Source of the DNA: Dama dama
Lineage: Eukaryota > Chordata > Mammalia > Artiodactyla > Cervidae
Direction: 5' to 3'
Assembly (NCBI RefSeq): GCF_033118175.1
Contig: NC_083681.1
Location: forward strand, 12,046,001 to 12,110,000
Length of the DNA: 64,000 nt
Shown here: positions 1 through 11,394 of the stretch, piece after piece
Layout: each line of letters begins with the position of its first letter
How positions within the stretch are numbered: position 1 is the stretch's first letter
Translations under genes and position numbers: made by a program
The notes under the pieces: model-generated
The model's input: the letters and a program-made list of their open reading frames with translations, nothing else
Database searches by the model: none
What the model was told of the DNA's origin: nothing

Positions 1-286
1 AATTCCCATAAGGATAACAGCTGATATTTAAATAGAAACTCTTCAGGCCAAAAGGGAATGGAAGGACATACTTAAAGTGATGAAAGAGAAAAACCTACAA
101 CCCAGATTACTATACCCAGTAAGGACTTCATTCAAATATGAAGGAGAAATCAAAAGCTTTACAGACAAGCAAAAGCTGAGAGAATTCAGAACCACCAAAC
201 CAACTCTCCAACAAATGCTAAAGGATCTTCTCTAGACAGGAAACACAGAAAAGGTTTACAAACTTGAACTGAAAACAACAAAGTAA

Positions 287-864
287 ATGGCAACTGGATC
301 ATATTTATCAATAATTACTTTAAATGTAAATGGGCTGAATGCCCCAACCAAAAGACAAAGACTGGCTGAATGGATACAAAAATAAGACCCCTATATAGGC
401 TGTCTACAAGAGATCCACCTCAAAACAAGGACACATACAGGCTGAAAGTGAAGGGCTGGAAAAAGATATTTCATGAAAATGGAGACCAAAAGAAAGCAGG
501 AGTAGCAATACTCATACCAGATAAAATAGACTTCAAAATAAAGGCTGTGAAAAGAGACAAAGGACACTACATGATGATCAAACGATCAATCCAAGAAGAA
601 GGTATAACAACTATAAATATATATGCACCCAACATAAGAGCACCAAAATATGTTAAGCAAATGCTAACAAGTATGAAAGGTGAAATAACAGTAAGAACAA
701 TAATAGTGGGAGACTTTAATAGCTCACTCACACCTATGGAGAGATCAACAAAACAGAAAGTTAGCAAGAAAACACAAACTTTAAATGATGAAATGGACCA
801 GTTAGACATAATTGATATCTATAGGACATTTCACCCCAAAACAAGGAATTTCACCATTTTCTGA
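287..864 (+). pseudogene. L1 ORF2 remnant: start and endonuclease domain
   Basis: The ATG at 287 opens the usual L1 ORF2 start (MATGSYLSIITLNVNGLNAP). In-frame stop TAA at 383-385 replaces a Gln codon after 32 codons. A one-base loss near 430 moves the reading to another frame, where 370-864 stays open for 164 codons. That frame has the endonuclease features: a GWKKIFHENGDQKKAGVAIL stretch and GDFN near 710-721. Downstream, TTTCTGATCACAATG (about 979) still encodes the SDHN motif. The domain nicks target DNA for L1 insertion; this copy cannot make a working protein. Confidence 0.88.
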
Positions 865-3101
865 ACTACACACGGAACATCCTCCAGGATAGATCAAATC
901 CTATGCCATAAATCTAGCCTTGGTAAATTAAAAAAAAAAAGAAAGAAAGAAAGAAAAATGAAATCATTTCAAGCATCTTTTCTGATCACAATGTGGTAAG
1001 ATTAGATGTCAACTACAGGAAAAAAAAAAATACAAACATATGGAGGCTAATCAACATGCTTCTGAATAATCAACAAATCACAAAAGAAATCAAAAAAGAA
1101 ATCAAAATATGCATAGAAACAAATGAAAATGAAAACACGACAACCCAAACCTATGGGATTCAGTAAAAGCTGTGCTAAGGGGGAGGTTCATAGCAATAGA
1201 AGCTTACATCAAGAAACAAGAGAAAAATCAAACAAATAACCTAACTTTACACCTAAAGCAACTAGAAAAAGAAGAAATGAAGAACCCCAGGGTTAGTAGA
1301 AGGGAAGAAATTACAAAAATAAGGGCAGAAATAAGTGAAAGAGAGAAAAAGGGACTACAGAAAAAATAAACAAAACTAAAATCTGGTTCTATGAGAAGAT
1401 AAATAAAATAGACAAGCCATTAGCCAGATTCATCAAGAAAAAAAAGAAGAATCAAATCAACAGATTTAGAAATGGAAATAAAGAAATCACAATAGACAAT
1501 ACAGAAACACAGAGGATCATAAGGCTATTATCAGTAACCATATTCCAGTAAAATGGACAACTTGGAAGAAATGGACAAATTCTTAGAAAAGTATAACCTT
1601 CCAAAACTGAACCAGGAAGAAATAGAAGATCTTAACAGACCTGTCACAAGCACAGAAATTGAAACTGTAATCAAAAATCTTAAATAGATGCAAAAATATA
1701 ACATATTCATGGCTTGGAAGAATCAATATAGTGAAAGTGAATATACTACCCAAAGTAATCTATAGATTCAATGCAATCCCTATCAAGCTACCAATGGTAT
1801 TTTTCACAGAACAAGAACAAATAATTTCACAATTGGTATGGAAATACAAAAAACCTCAAAGAGCCAAAGCAATCTTGAGAAAGAAGAATGGAACTGGCGG
1901 AATCAACCTGCCTGACTTCAGGCTATAACAAAGCTACAGTCATCAAGACAGCATGGTACTGGCACAAAGACAGATCAATGGAACAAAATAGAAAGCCCAG
2001 AGATAAATCCATGCACCTATGGACACCTGATCTTTGACAAAGGAGGCAAAAATATACAACGGAGGAAAGACAATCTCTTTAACAAGTGGTTCTGGGAAAA
2101 CTGGTCAACCATTTGTAACAGAATGAAACTAGAATACTTTCTAACACCATACACAAAAATAAATTAAAATGGATTAAAGATCTAAATGTAAGACCAGAAA
2201 CTATAAAACTCTTAGAGGAAAACATAGGTAAAACACTCTCTGATATAAATCATAGCAGGATCCTCTATGACCCACCTCCCAAAATAATGGAAATAAAAGA
2301 AAAACTAAACATATGGGACCTAATTAAACTTAAAAGCTTTTGCACAACGAAGGAAACAATAAGCAAGGTGAAAAGACAACCTTCAGAATGGAAGAATATC
2401 ATAGCAAATGAAGCAACTGACAAAGAATTAATCTCAAAAATATACAAGCAGCTCACGCAGCTCAATTCCAGAAAAATAAATGACCCAATCAAAAAATGGG
2501 CCAAAGAACTAAATAGACATTTCTCCAAAGAAGACATATGGATGGCTAACAAATACATGAAAAGATGCTCAGCATCACTCATTATCAGAGAAATACAAAT
2601 CAAAACCACAATGAGATACCATCTGTCACTGGTCAGAATGGCTGCTATCAAAGTCTACAAACAATAAATGCTAGAGTGCGTGTGGAGAAAAGGGAACCCT
2701 CTTACACTGTTGGTGGGAATGCAAACTAGTACAGCCACTATGGAGAACAGTGTGGAGATTCCTTAAAAACTGGTAATAGAACTCCCATATGATCCAGCAA
2801 TCCCACTGCTAGGCACACACACCGAGGAAACCAGATCTGAAAGAGACACGTGTACCCCAATGTTCATCACAGCACTGTTTGCAATAGCCAGGACATGGAA
2901 GGAACCTAGACGTCCCTCAGCAGATGAATGGATAAGAAAGCTGTGGTACATATACAAAATGGAATATTACTCAGCTATTGAAAAGAATCATTTGACTGAG
3001 TTCTAATGAGGTGGATGAAACTGGAGCCTACTATACACAGTGAAGTGAGTCAGAAAGGAAAATACCAATATAGCATATTAACACATATATATGGAATGTA
3101 G
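865..3101 (+). pseudogene. L1 ORF2 remnant: linker and C-terminal region, RT core deleted
   Basis: Continues ORF2 out of frame. An open piece at 1172-1369 is the helical linker after the endonuclease. At about 1681 the text jumps straight to sequence that normally follows the RT catalytic core, so the FADD-box palm motifs are absent. Open pieces at 1731-1928 and 2287-2667 are the thumb and C-terminal region, including the Cys-rich area near 2650-2760. The ORF2 stop falls at about 3099-3101. Loss of the RT core is certain by comparison with the L1 at 13453-14469, which keeps it. Confidence 0.88.
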
Positions 3102-3462
3102 AAAGATGGTAATGATGACCCTATATGCAAGATAGCAAAAGACACACAGACGTAAAGAAGAGATGATTGGACTCTGTGGAGAAGGCGACGGTGGGATGAT
3201 TTGAGAGAATAGCATTGAAACATGTATATTACCATATGTGAAATAGATTGCCGGTCCAGGTTCGATGCATGAGACAGGGCACTCAGGGCTGGTGCACTGG
3301 GATGAGCTTGAGGGATGTGATGGGGAGGAATAAGGGAGGGGGTTTAGGACGGGGGACACATGTACACTCATGGCTGATTCATATGAATGTATGGCAAAAA
3401 CTGCTACAATATTGTAAAGTAATTAGCCTCCCATTAAGATAAATAATTTACAAAATAAAAAA

Positions 3463-4494
3463 TACTAATAAGTAATATTAGTAGACTGAAGGAGTTAAGG
3501 TAAATATGACCAGATATAATCTAATACTTGCTAAAAACGAGCAAATATATATTCCATAAATTGAATTTTATATTTAATTTTGAAATAATGCTTTCCTTCC
3601 TATTCTCAGTGCTCTTCTGGTTTACTGGTGCCTCAGTTTCATCATGGGTTGAGATTCCTCGTAGATTAGGAATGACAGTTCTTAAAGATCATTACTAGAA
3701 TTAAGACATTCTACCAACTGTAATCAGAAGAAATATATTAGTATTGAAAATGAGAAACGTTTGAATACAGATTATTTCATTCCATTTTCATCCTTAGAGT
3801 TGTTTCAGTCTTTGAAATTTTTCAAAGGAAAGACTAATGTGCATGTTGGGAACATATAAAAGTGAATAACAGTTGAGGAATGGTGGCCAGTAGAGGCACA
3901 TGTGGAGTAAAATATCTTGAGCTTTCTTACATCTAATTTCTAAGTATCTTCTATTATAAAGTAACAATGAATAGGACTAACTTATATTTATTATAAGGCT
4001 TGTCTCTTCAGAAGTTATTTTCACTTAATCAAGTTTGATTTATAGAAGTGAGCCAAAACCCACTATAATGAAATTTTATGTTCCATTGTTCTGCATATAC
4101 TATAGAGATTACTTTTGATTTTTAATATTCCATTGAGGATGATTCTTCCTTTTACTATAATTCTCAATGCTGTGTCATTTATTTGTGTCAGGAATAAATG
4201 TGTGTGTGTCTGTGTGTGTGTATTTTCAAGCTTGCAAAGGAGTTCTGTGATTTCAAATATGTATTTTTGTGCTTTTACATAGTTTCAGTTATAAAGAAGG
4301 ACCTTCTCTAAGATAACAGCTCATCATTCAGCAATTTCTATACACTGTCCCCAGTACTGCTGAGTATGAAGGGAATGTAAGAGGTTGGGAATAGGAAAAA
4401 TAAATGAGGCTTGTGAAGAAACAAGATATTAATAATAAGAAAGTAGAATTTGGAATAACATAGCTGGGGGTGCAAATGGCACTTCTGTCTTTGA
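3463..4494. other. No gene or recognised repeat
   Basis: AT-rich sequence with no long open frame. A short impure TG run lies at 4199-4220. Nothing else is recognised. Confidence 0.6.
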
Positions 4495-4645
4495 TCTGTT
4501 AGGTGTCCGTGGGAAAATTATTGAAATGTTCTAAATGTGATTCCCATTTTTTCAACAGAAATATTAAAATTTACCTAATTGGGTTATTAAATTAAAAAAA
4601 AATAAAAGCTTGGCACAAAATAGATAATTACTGATTGCTACTGTT
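4495..4645 (+). repeat. MIR SINE, 3' part, decayed
   Basis: The order of landmarks follows MIR: a GGGAAAATTATTGAAA stretch, a CCCATTTTTTCAACAG stretch, GGGTTATTAAATTA, then CTTGGCACAAAATAG. Divergence is high, as expected for a mammal-wide SINE. Confidence 0.6.
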
Positions 4646-5204
4646 CTTTTCCTATACTTGACTATCTTAAAGCTTGGTGCTATCTATCTGTTTATCATTG
4701 ATTTAAATAAAAATTATTCATTCTTGCAAATGTAGAGGTAAGATAGCCTTTAAAAATAGAAACTTAATTTAAGACCAAATAAAGAAACTAATTATTTCCT
4801 TTATCAAATACTGCCAAGTCAGAAAGTCCATTTACTTTAATAATAATTTCATTAATATTACCAACTAAGTGTAATTGTATTTTATCCCATGTGTTCTTAT
4901 GAATATTCACTAAATGTGAATTTTTAAAATATTATTTGTATTAGGCCTTGGCTATCCTGGGTTTATTATTAAAAGTAAAACATACCCTAAGAATGCTGAT
5001 AGGATCATACATAAGTTTCTTCCAGTTACATGTCTGCAAATGGAAGTCACTTTATACTGCAAGTGCTCCATATGCTTCTTGATAATGCTGGAAATGGAAG
5101 TCCATGAAAGGTGGAAATGGTAACATCCTGTTGACAAGTTTGTAAAAACATGCATTTGGGTTAGTAAGATTAACTGATTAATCTTGACCATGGTTTATAA
5201 ATAA

Positions 5205-5290
5205 GCCTGTCTCTACCCCATTTTCCTCAGCTATAAAGTAGAAATGGCAACTTGCATTATTTTTAGTTAAATGCTGAATGTCAACCACAT
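5205..5290 (+). repeat. Possible MIR fragment
   Basis: CCCCATTTTCCTCAGCTATA followed by AAGTAGAAATGG resembles the MIR core. It is short and divergent, so this is tentative. Confidence 0.35.
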
Positions 5291-6044
5291 AGGTTGAACT
5301 GCTCAATAAAGAGTGCCTGTTATGATTACTTCAACATATGGTCATGTAAGATTTGTAGAGTTCTGAAAGTAACTGCTTTAAATGGTTTCTATTAACACCA
5401 TCAAGAACCCTGAAAGCCATGTTAAATTTTGTGTGTTGGGGGTGGTGGTGGTTAAGGCCCTAAATCTAATGTAAAGAAAATATGTCCCTATTAGAATCAT
5501 ATGGAGCATGACATATGCATCTGGGATGACAGGGAGAATGAAAAATTAAAGGCCTATATTATGTGTCACAGTCTAAAGAGGACCTGGATCAGTCATAACA
5601 GGAAGAGACTTGGGCACCTAGGAACTAAAGCCTGATTATTGACACTGAATCACTGAAGAAAAGCACTCTTGGCAATATTAGAATTAGCACAAAAAGAATA
5701 AAAGGACAAGCTTTGCAAAAGATTTTTAAGCAAATAAACTGAATTATAAGAAAATAATGTGTCAAATACTCTACCTTTTCCAGATCATGCCCATCCTCCA
5801 TCCCATTCTCATCATCCCAGAACCCCGTTCAGTATGTGCCAGAGAGGGAGGTTCTATAATTCTATCCTTTGCAGGTCCAGGGAAGTTTTGAGGTCTCTGT
5901 GGCTACTAGGTCAGATTCTAGTTTCATTGGAGGGCCTCTTGAACTGATTCTGAATTGAAGTTATCCAGTTTTATTTGACAGCATTGGAAATCAGTCCCTG
6001 GGAGACTTCATGGAGAATGGGATTCATGTAGTCATGCTTTAATT
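5291..6044. other. No gene or recognised repeat
   Basis: Unassigned sequence without a supported gene. A 62-codon open frame at 5759-5947 resembles no family I know. Confidence 0.55.
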
Positions 6045-6558
6045 AATTAGTTGCATCAACATATATTTATGCACTTAATGCTTACTATCAGCAAAGAATG
6101 CTCTACAGACTGAGATTATGTTACCAAAACAAAATAAAATTGTTGACCACATGGGGAGCATTTGTAGTATTACAAACAAACAGTAAACAAACAGTAAGCA
6201 GTGAACTAACAAAAAATAAGTAATATATGTGTTAATACCTGCAACTAAGAAAGATAAATTAAGACTGACAAAAAGTGAAAACTCTGTTACCTAAGATAAA
6301 GTGGTGTGAAAAGGCTTGTTTGAGGAGTTGACCTTTGAGTGATGATTTAAATGAGTGCAAGGCAGGAGTATATCAGGGCTTTGGGACATTCAAGACAGTT
6401 AACAGCGATTTTTAAAGGTCTTGAGATATGTGTATTTAAGGGACAATAAAGAAGCCTAGGTTTCTACAGTATATTGAATGACGGAAAGAGTAGGAAGAAA
6501 GGGTAGAAATATTAACTAGAAACCACATCTCATGAGGGTGCTGTGGGCCATGATAAAG

Positions 6559-6582
6559 GTTTTTTTTTTTTTTTTTTTTTAA
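6559..6582. repeat. Poly(T) tract
   Basis: Run of about 22-24 T inside the old antisense L2. Confidence 0.9.
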
Positions 6583-6676
6583 TGTTATCTTGTTTTATTA
6601 CAACTGTGGCAGGATTTTGAGCAGGGAGCTGCTCTAATCAAATTTATATTTTTCAAAAGAATCACATATATTCACT

Positions 6677-6880
6677 GGGATTCCATGGTGGCTCAGAAGG
6701 TAAAGAGTTTGCTTGCAATGCAGGAGACCTGGGTTCTATTCTGGGGTTAGGAAGATCCCCTGGAGAACGGAATGTCTAAACACTCCAGTTTCCTTGCCTG
6801 GGAAATCCCGTGGATAGAGGAGCCTGGCAGGCTACAGTCCATGGGGTTGCAAAGAGTCAGGACAGACACACATACACCAT
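6677..6880 (+). mobile_element. Bov-tA SINE
   Basis: tRNA-Glu-like head (GGTGGCTCAGAAGGTAAAGA as box A region, GGTTCTATTC in the box B position) followed by the Bov-A body ending GGGGTTGCAAAGAGTCAGGA. Non-autonomous; it shares its 3' end with BovB. Confidence 0.92.
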
Positions 6881-6899
6881 CACGTGTAAAATAGGCAGC

Positions 6900-7085
6900 T
6901 GGTAAGAAGTTTCTATACAACAAAATGAGCCCAGCCTGGCACTCTAGGATAGGGGAGGGGAAGGAGGCTTCAGAGGGAGGGGATATATCTATAATTATGA
7001 CTGATTCGTTTGTAATATGGCAGAAACCAACATAACACTGTAAAGCAATCTTCCTTCAATTAAAAAATAAATTTTAAACAATTAA
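6900..7085 (+). mobile_element. L1 3' end, 5'-truncated
   Basis: Recognisable L1 3' UTR: GGGATATATCTATAATTATG, ATGGCAGAAACCAACATAAC, CTGTAAAGCAATCTTCC, then an A-rich tail. Together with the Bov-tA before it, it sits between copies of AAAAGAATCAC at 6655-6665 and 7086-7096. Confidence 0.85.
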
Positions 7086-7096
7086 AAAAGAATCAC

Positions 7097-7211
7097 ATGT
7101 AAATCTATGGCTGATTCATATCAATGTATGACAAAACCCACTGAAATGTTGTGAAGTAATTAGCCTCCAACTAATAAAAATAAATAAATAAATAAAAATT
7201 AAAAAAAATAA
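7097..7211 (+). mobile_element. L1 3' end, second short copy
   Basis: About 115 bp of ruminant L1 3' end (ATGGCTGATTCATATCAATG, GTAATTAGCCTCCAAC) with an AAATA-rich tail. It is flanked by AAAAGAATCAC at 7086-7096 and 7212-7222, so it is a separate insertion next to the previous one. Confidence 0.87.
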
Positions 7212-7400
7212 AAAAGAATCACTTTTACTGCTTTGAGATAAACTTAGGTGGCAAAAGTGGAATCATGGAGACCAGTGAGGAGATGATTGCCATAGGAGAG
7301 AGATGATGGTAAACAAACATGGTAAACTAATGCTTGTACATATTCATCTCTCATGCTTGTACGTATTCACGGACACGCACAACTGTATTAACTGAATACT

Positions 7401-7426
7401 GACTTATATCTATAGAGATATAAGTC
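7401..7426. repeat. Perfect hairpin, 11-bp arms
   Basis: GACTTATATCT, loop ATAG, AGATATAAGTC: perfect inverted repeat. It may be part of a decayed transposon or chance in AT-rich DNA. Confidence 0.85.
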
Positions 7427-7480
7427 ACCTGAGGAAAAGTCTAACTGTCCATAAGAAACCTATTGTTAAGAGAGGTGACA

Positions 7481-7580
7481 TAATATTAATTCAATTATTG
7501 TTTGACATCTTAGAATGTGCTATCATTGCTAAAAATAATATCACATTCTAAAACATTAAGCAACAATTGAATTAATTGCA
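7481..7580. repeat. Long imperfect inverted repeat, MITE-like
   Basis: Arms 7481-7522 and 7539-7580, about 42 bp each, pair with about ten mismatches around a 16-base loop. Conserved blocks are ATTAATTCAATT with its complement AATTGAATTAAT, and TAGAATGTG with CACATTCTA. This is the form of a small palindromic DNA transposon. The family is not recognised and no terminal duplication was established. Confidence 0.65.
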
Positions 7581-8756
7581 TGAATGCCTGGATGATCTTC
7601 TGGACTGACAGAACGTCATAACGTCAGACAGGTCAAATGTACATCTGTCAACCAACTAAACAACTAAATAACAACCTTATAATGGGTAGCAAGCATTTCT
7701 CTGTAAAGCAGTTATGTGTAAACAAGATTAAATCAGTCACTGTCTTGAAAGATGTCAATAACAAATTCAGGCTGATCAGCCCAAACAGAGATATGATGTG
7801 GGATATAAAACAAGCCTTATTTATCTAAAGGTTAGAGAAAGGAGTCAGCAAAATCAGAACACACAGCAGACAAATCAATCACATTCTCCAGTGGCAGAGA
7901 CGTAAATGTCCTGGTAATTGTCAATCATCCTCACTGGAACAGAGCTGAAGATAACACGGCTAAGAGAAAGAAGCACTCCTCTTCTGACTCAATTTTAAAA
8001 CACACAAGACTAAATTCGACCATGATTCAGTTGCTTTGGTACATATGCTGGAGACCATAGAAATTGGATTATCTGCACCCTATCAGTCTCAGAGTTATAA
8101 AATGTAACTCCCATGTTCAGTAAAACACATGTACAGACTAGAACAGAATCATCATTCACCACTCAGCCTTTGGGACAAGCACATACCTAATTTTGTATAA
8201 CTTAAAACATGGTCAGGTATCCAGAGTTTTCTGAGCCATCCTATTTTGTCAAAGTTATATCTAATAATTGTAAAACATAAATGCAACTAAAATAATTTTC
8301 CATCACTTTGAAAGAAACAACCAAGAATTTGTATAAAAAAATACAATGATCCATATGAGGTGTGTGCCTCCTCTCCACCCTCCCCAAAGGGCTGGAAACA
8401 AGCGAAAGTACTGCAAGACAAAAACAGCTACGATGGACCTTAAACAGTGCCTCTCGTTGTCATCGTCTGGCAGGATTTATAGGGAAACTTCAAGCTTACT
8501 GAGAGCATCATAGGAGTGGGTGGTAGGTGGCTGGCAATGTCACAAAAGGAAGAAGAGACAGGAGATTCACGGTCTGAATTTCAAAGTATCTGTGGTGTGA
8601 GAGAGAGGCAGAAGTGGCTCTTCCAGGCAGGGACAGGTGACGGTCATCCCCATGCACTGACAGAATCAACCCAACAACCCCTGAGCTATTACAGGCGCTG
8701 ATACTTGCAACCAAGGATAGACAGCATGCTAACTGGTAGGGAAAAGACACTCTAAC
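7581..8756. other. No gene recognised; block leading to the minisatellite
   Basis: Unassigned. From about 8340 the base composition is richer in G+C than its surroundings, up to and through the minisatellite. An LTR-like origin is possible but I saw no paired termini. The overlapping open frames at 8508-8759 and 8516-8701 look like chance. Confidence 0.5.
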
Positions 8757-9076
8757 CACAAGGGCAGGTCAGACGGTCCAAACACAAGGGCAGGTCAGAC
8801 GGTCCAAACACAAGGGCAGGTCAGACGGTCCAAACACAAGGGCAGGTCAGACGGTCCTACCACAAGCACAGGTCAGACAGTCCAACCACAAGGACAGGTC
8901 AGACGGTCCAAACACAAGGGCAGGTCAGACGGTCCAAACACAAGGGCAGGTCAGACGGTCCTACCACAAGCACAGGTCAGACAGTCCAACCACAAGGGCA
9001 GGTCAGACGGTCCTACCACAAGGGCAGGTCAGACGGTCCAACCACAAGGACAGGTCAGACGGTCCAACCACAAGGA
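8757..9076 (+). repeat. 26-bp minisatellite, 12 full units plus a partial
   Basis: Units start at 8757 and every 26 bases to 9043, with a broken thirteenth at 9069. The unit reads CACAAGGGCAGGTCAGACGG plus TCCAAA. Variants: AGCACAGG with CAGTCC (8861, 8965), GGACAGG (8887, 9043), and endings CCAAA, CCTAC or CCAAC. The variant order in units 2-5 recurs closely in units 6-9, implying a four-unit (104-bp) duplication. There are no unique spacers, so it is not a CRISPR array. Confidence 0.97.
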
Positions 9077-10302
9077 TGCACAAAGACACGGGATTTATGA
9101 GCTCTCCTGTGCTCCCAGACACATCTTGGAAAGGAGCAGTGGCAGATGATGCCTCCTGCTTGCAGACGTAATGCTCTACTAGGGAATTCCATGAATTAAC
9201 TGAGCATTTACTCATATCAAAACTGTGGAAATTAGAGAAGACTCGATTTTAGTTAACAAATATAACTTTTTTTTTCTTGTTTTATTTGTTCTTCCTTTAG
9301 GAATAGGGGCTCCAAAGAAACAGAGATCAGTTTTAGAAAAACAAAACAAACCTAAAATTTTGGCACACTTCACTTATCATGCTTCAGTTTCTATCTTTCT
9401 ACATAAGGTATTACTGTTATGTAAATTATAAGAGCTAAGGAAGAAAAATAAATATATTATGGAAAAGAAAAAGGAGCAGTAAAAGCCATTCCAACTGATA
9501 CTCTCAAAATACCTTTCTGTGCAGGAGACCATCAATTTAAAGAATAAACTACTTCAGCTGTAATAAGCATCATAAATAGATAACATTTATTTCCAGACTG
9601 CCTTTTCAATACTGGAAGGTCACTCCACAGCTTTTCAGAAAAGCAAGCTCTATGGCAACACAACAGGCTCTTACAAGATTACTCAGGGCTATTGATATTC
9701 CGGGATATTCACACAGCTATCATGTACAAATCTGACACATTGAAGAATTCTGAACTTTCTAGTTTCATTTAATGCTGGGCAGTTAATGTCTCAGTCTGTG
9801 TTGAACATGGCACATATTCCTCTCTGTTAATGGCATTTGTCCTGTCAATGTCATCTGCTTTAGATTTCAATTTCCTAGGCAGGAATAAAGTCTATTTGGC
9901 AGAGGGTAAAAAGAAATGTTATAACCCTTCAGCACATTCTAATCAGGTTCTAGCTATAGTGGCTATTTAACACTATATTTTCAGATTTAACGTATGCTCC
10001 ATTGTAGATCTAAGCTTCCTAGGCAGATGATTGGTCTGTTTGGCAAAGGAATACAATATACGGTTGTAATGTTTTGGCATTTATAATCAGATGATAGCCT
10101 CCTTAACAGTGAACTCCACATTTTCAAATTTCATTATATAATGACTTCACTGCAGAGCCTGGAATGTTGTATTCAATTTGGGGAACTAGTCATAGAGATA
10201 AATACAGGTAAACCAGGACCAAATCAAGGATGATTATGGTTTTCTTTTTTAATTTTATTGTTTACACTATACTTTATTTCATAAAATATTGAACCTTGGG
10301 CA
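9077..10302. other. No gene or recognised repeat
   Basis: AT-rich unassigned sequence. A CTAGGCAG-containing segment near 9876 resembles one near 10018 (both followed by a TCTNTTTGGCA-like stretch), which may be an old local duplication. Confidence 0.5.
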
Positions 10303-10350
10303 TTATACACACACACACACATACACACACACATATAATATATACTTATA
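10303..10350. repeat. CA/TA microsatellite
   Basis: ACACACAC runs interrupted by one AT, passing into ATATA-rich sequence. Confidence 0.9.
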
Positions 10351-10810
10351 TATACATAAGTCAGAGTAGACTGTTTCTGAATCACGTCTGAGGAAACAAA
10401 GGTGTGAGTGCCTGGATTGGGTCTGCCATGGCAGAATATGGGCGCTAAGAGAGAGAAATAATTTCATTCTCATTAAAATAGACCAAAGGCACATATTTTC
10501 CATAGATCACATCAACTATTTTCATGTAGACCCCTATAAGAGTAGGGCTGCCTGGGGTTGTCTTATAATATTCCAAAGAGATTTGCCAGGAGTAGTGAGT
10601 AGAGTTAAGATAGAGTTAGATTAGAGTTAATCTAGTAGTTAAGTAGAGTTAGGAGTGGTAGGATCATACAAGTGCAGGAAGTAAGAAATTGTAAATGACC
10701 ACCTAGAATAAACACATTTGTCTCTGGGAAGAGAATTGTATATAAGAGATCTCAAGAATTTGGGAATTGAGTGGAGGTCATTGAAATATACTTAAAATAC
10801 CTCAAATTTA
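10351..10810. other. No gene; short TAGAGTTA-type repeats
   Basis: At about 10597-10655 the motif GTAGAGTTA and close variants recur four or five times, an impure local tandem repeat. The rest is unassigned. Confidence 0.5.
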
Positions 10811-11022
10811 TGTGTTAGTCGCTCAATTGTGTCCGACCCTTAGCGACCCATCGACTGTAGCCTGCCAGGCTCCTCTGTCCATGGAATTTCCAGGCAAAAA
10901 TACTGGAGTGGGGTGCCATTTCCTCCTCTAGGGGATCTTCCAGACCCAGGGATCGAACCCCTGTCTGCTCTGTCTCCTGCACTGCAGGCAGGTTCTTTAC
11001 CTACTGAGCCATTAAGGAAGCC
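10811..11022 (-). mobile_element. Bov-tA SINE, antisense
   Basis: Full-length copy read on the minus strand: the tRNA-like head lies at the right end (complement of TGAGCCATTAAGGAAGCC) and the Bov-A end at the left (TGTGTTAGTCGCTCAATTGT). Confidence 0.93.
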
Positions 11023-11394
11023 ACGTCTCAAATTTACTCACAGATAAAGATTCAGCATTAAATATATGTCAGGCACAGAAAACAATAATAGCTCATGACA
11101 TTACCAGTCAAAAAATACCTTTCCTAAACTTCACCTCTCTACCCAATCGCTACTTAAATCTTCAAGGAGATTAAGTTTATTTAATGGACAAAGGAGTTGA
11201 AATGCCCAAAATGGAGAATTAGAGGAAAAATAAAAGCACCTTTTCATATTATTTATTGGCTTCTCACTTGGAGTAAACACTTCCTGGAGAGGAAAGGACT
11301 TTGTGCTCTTATATAATACAACATATTTTAGTTGCCTAAATAAGATAGGTGCTTTTTAATCACTTAAGAGAATCACTGGGCATTGTTTCAGAAA
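11023..11394. other. No gene or recognised repeat
   Basis: AT-rich unassigned sequence between the SINE and the old antisense L1. Confidence 0.55.

Larger units (their letters stand above)
1..3462 (+). mobile_element. LINE L1 (ruminant type), decayed, with internal deletion
   Basis: Starts before the window. Bases 1-286 match the region between ORF1 and ORF2, ORF2 begins at 287, and the ruminant L1 3' UTR runs from about 3102 to an A-rich tail near 3462. ORF2 carries stops, frameshifts, an A-rich insertion at about 929-957, and a deletion at about 1681 that joins the region just after the endonuclease to the end of the RT domain. Family recognition is strong; the subfamily is not determined. 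The element is dead. Confidence 0.93.
6045..7325 (-). mobile_element. L2 LINE, old, antisense, split by later insertions
   Basis: Read on the minus strand this is the conserved 3' region of L2: remnants of the terminal part near 6050-6150, GGAGTTGACCTTTGAG near 6329, and TGTGGGCCATGATAAAGG plus a TTTTGAGCAGGGAGCTGCTC stretch near 6541-6635. It continues after the inserted block as GGAGACCAGTGAGGAG (about 7267) and GGAGAGAGATGATGG (about 7295). The interruption is 6666-7222. Confidence 0.7.

Noticed and set aside
8757..9076. Regular short repeats resembling a CRISPR array
   Set aside because: Units abut with no unique spacers, and the setting is mammalian; it is a minisatellite.
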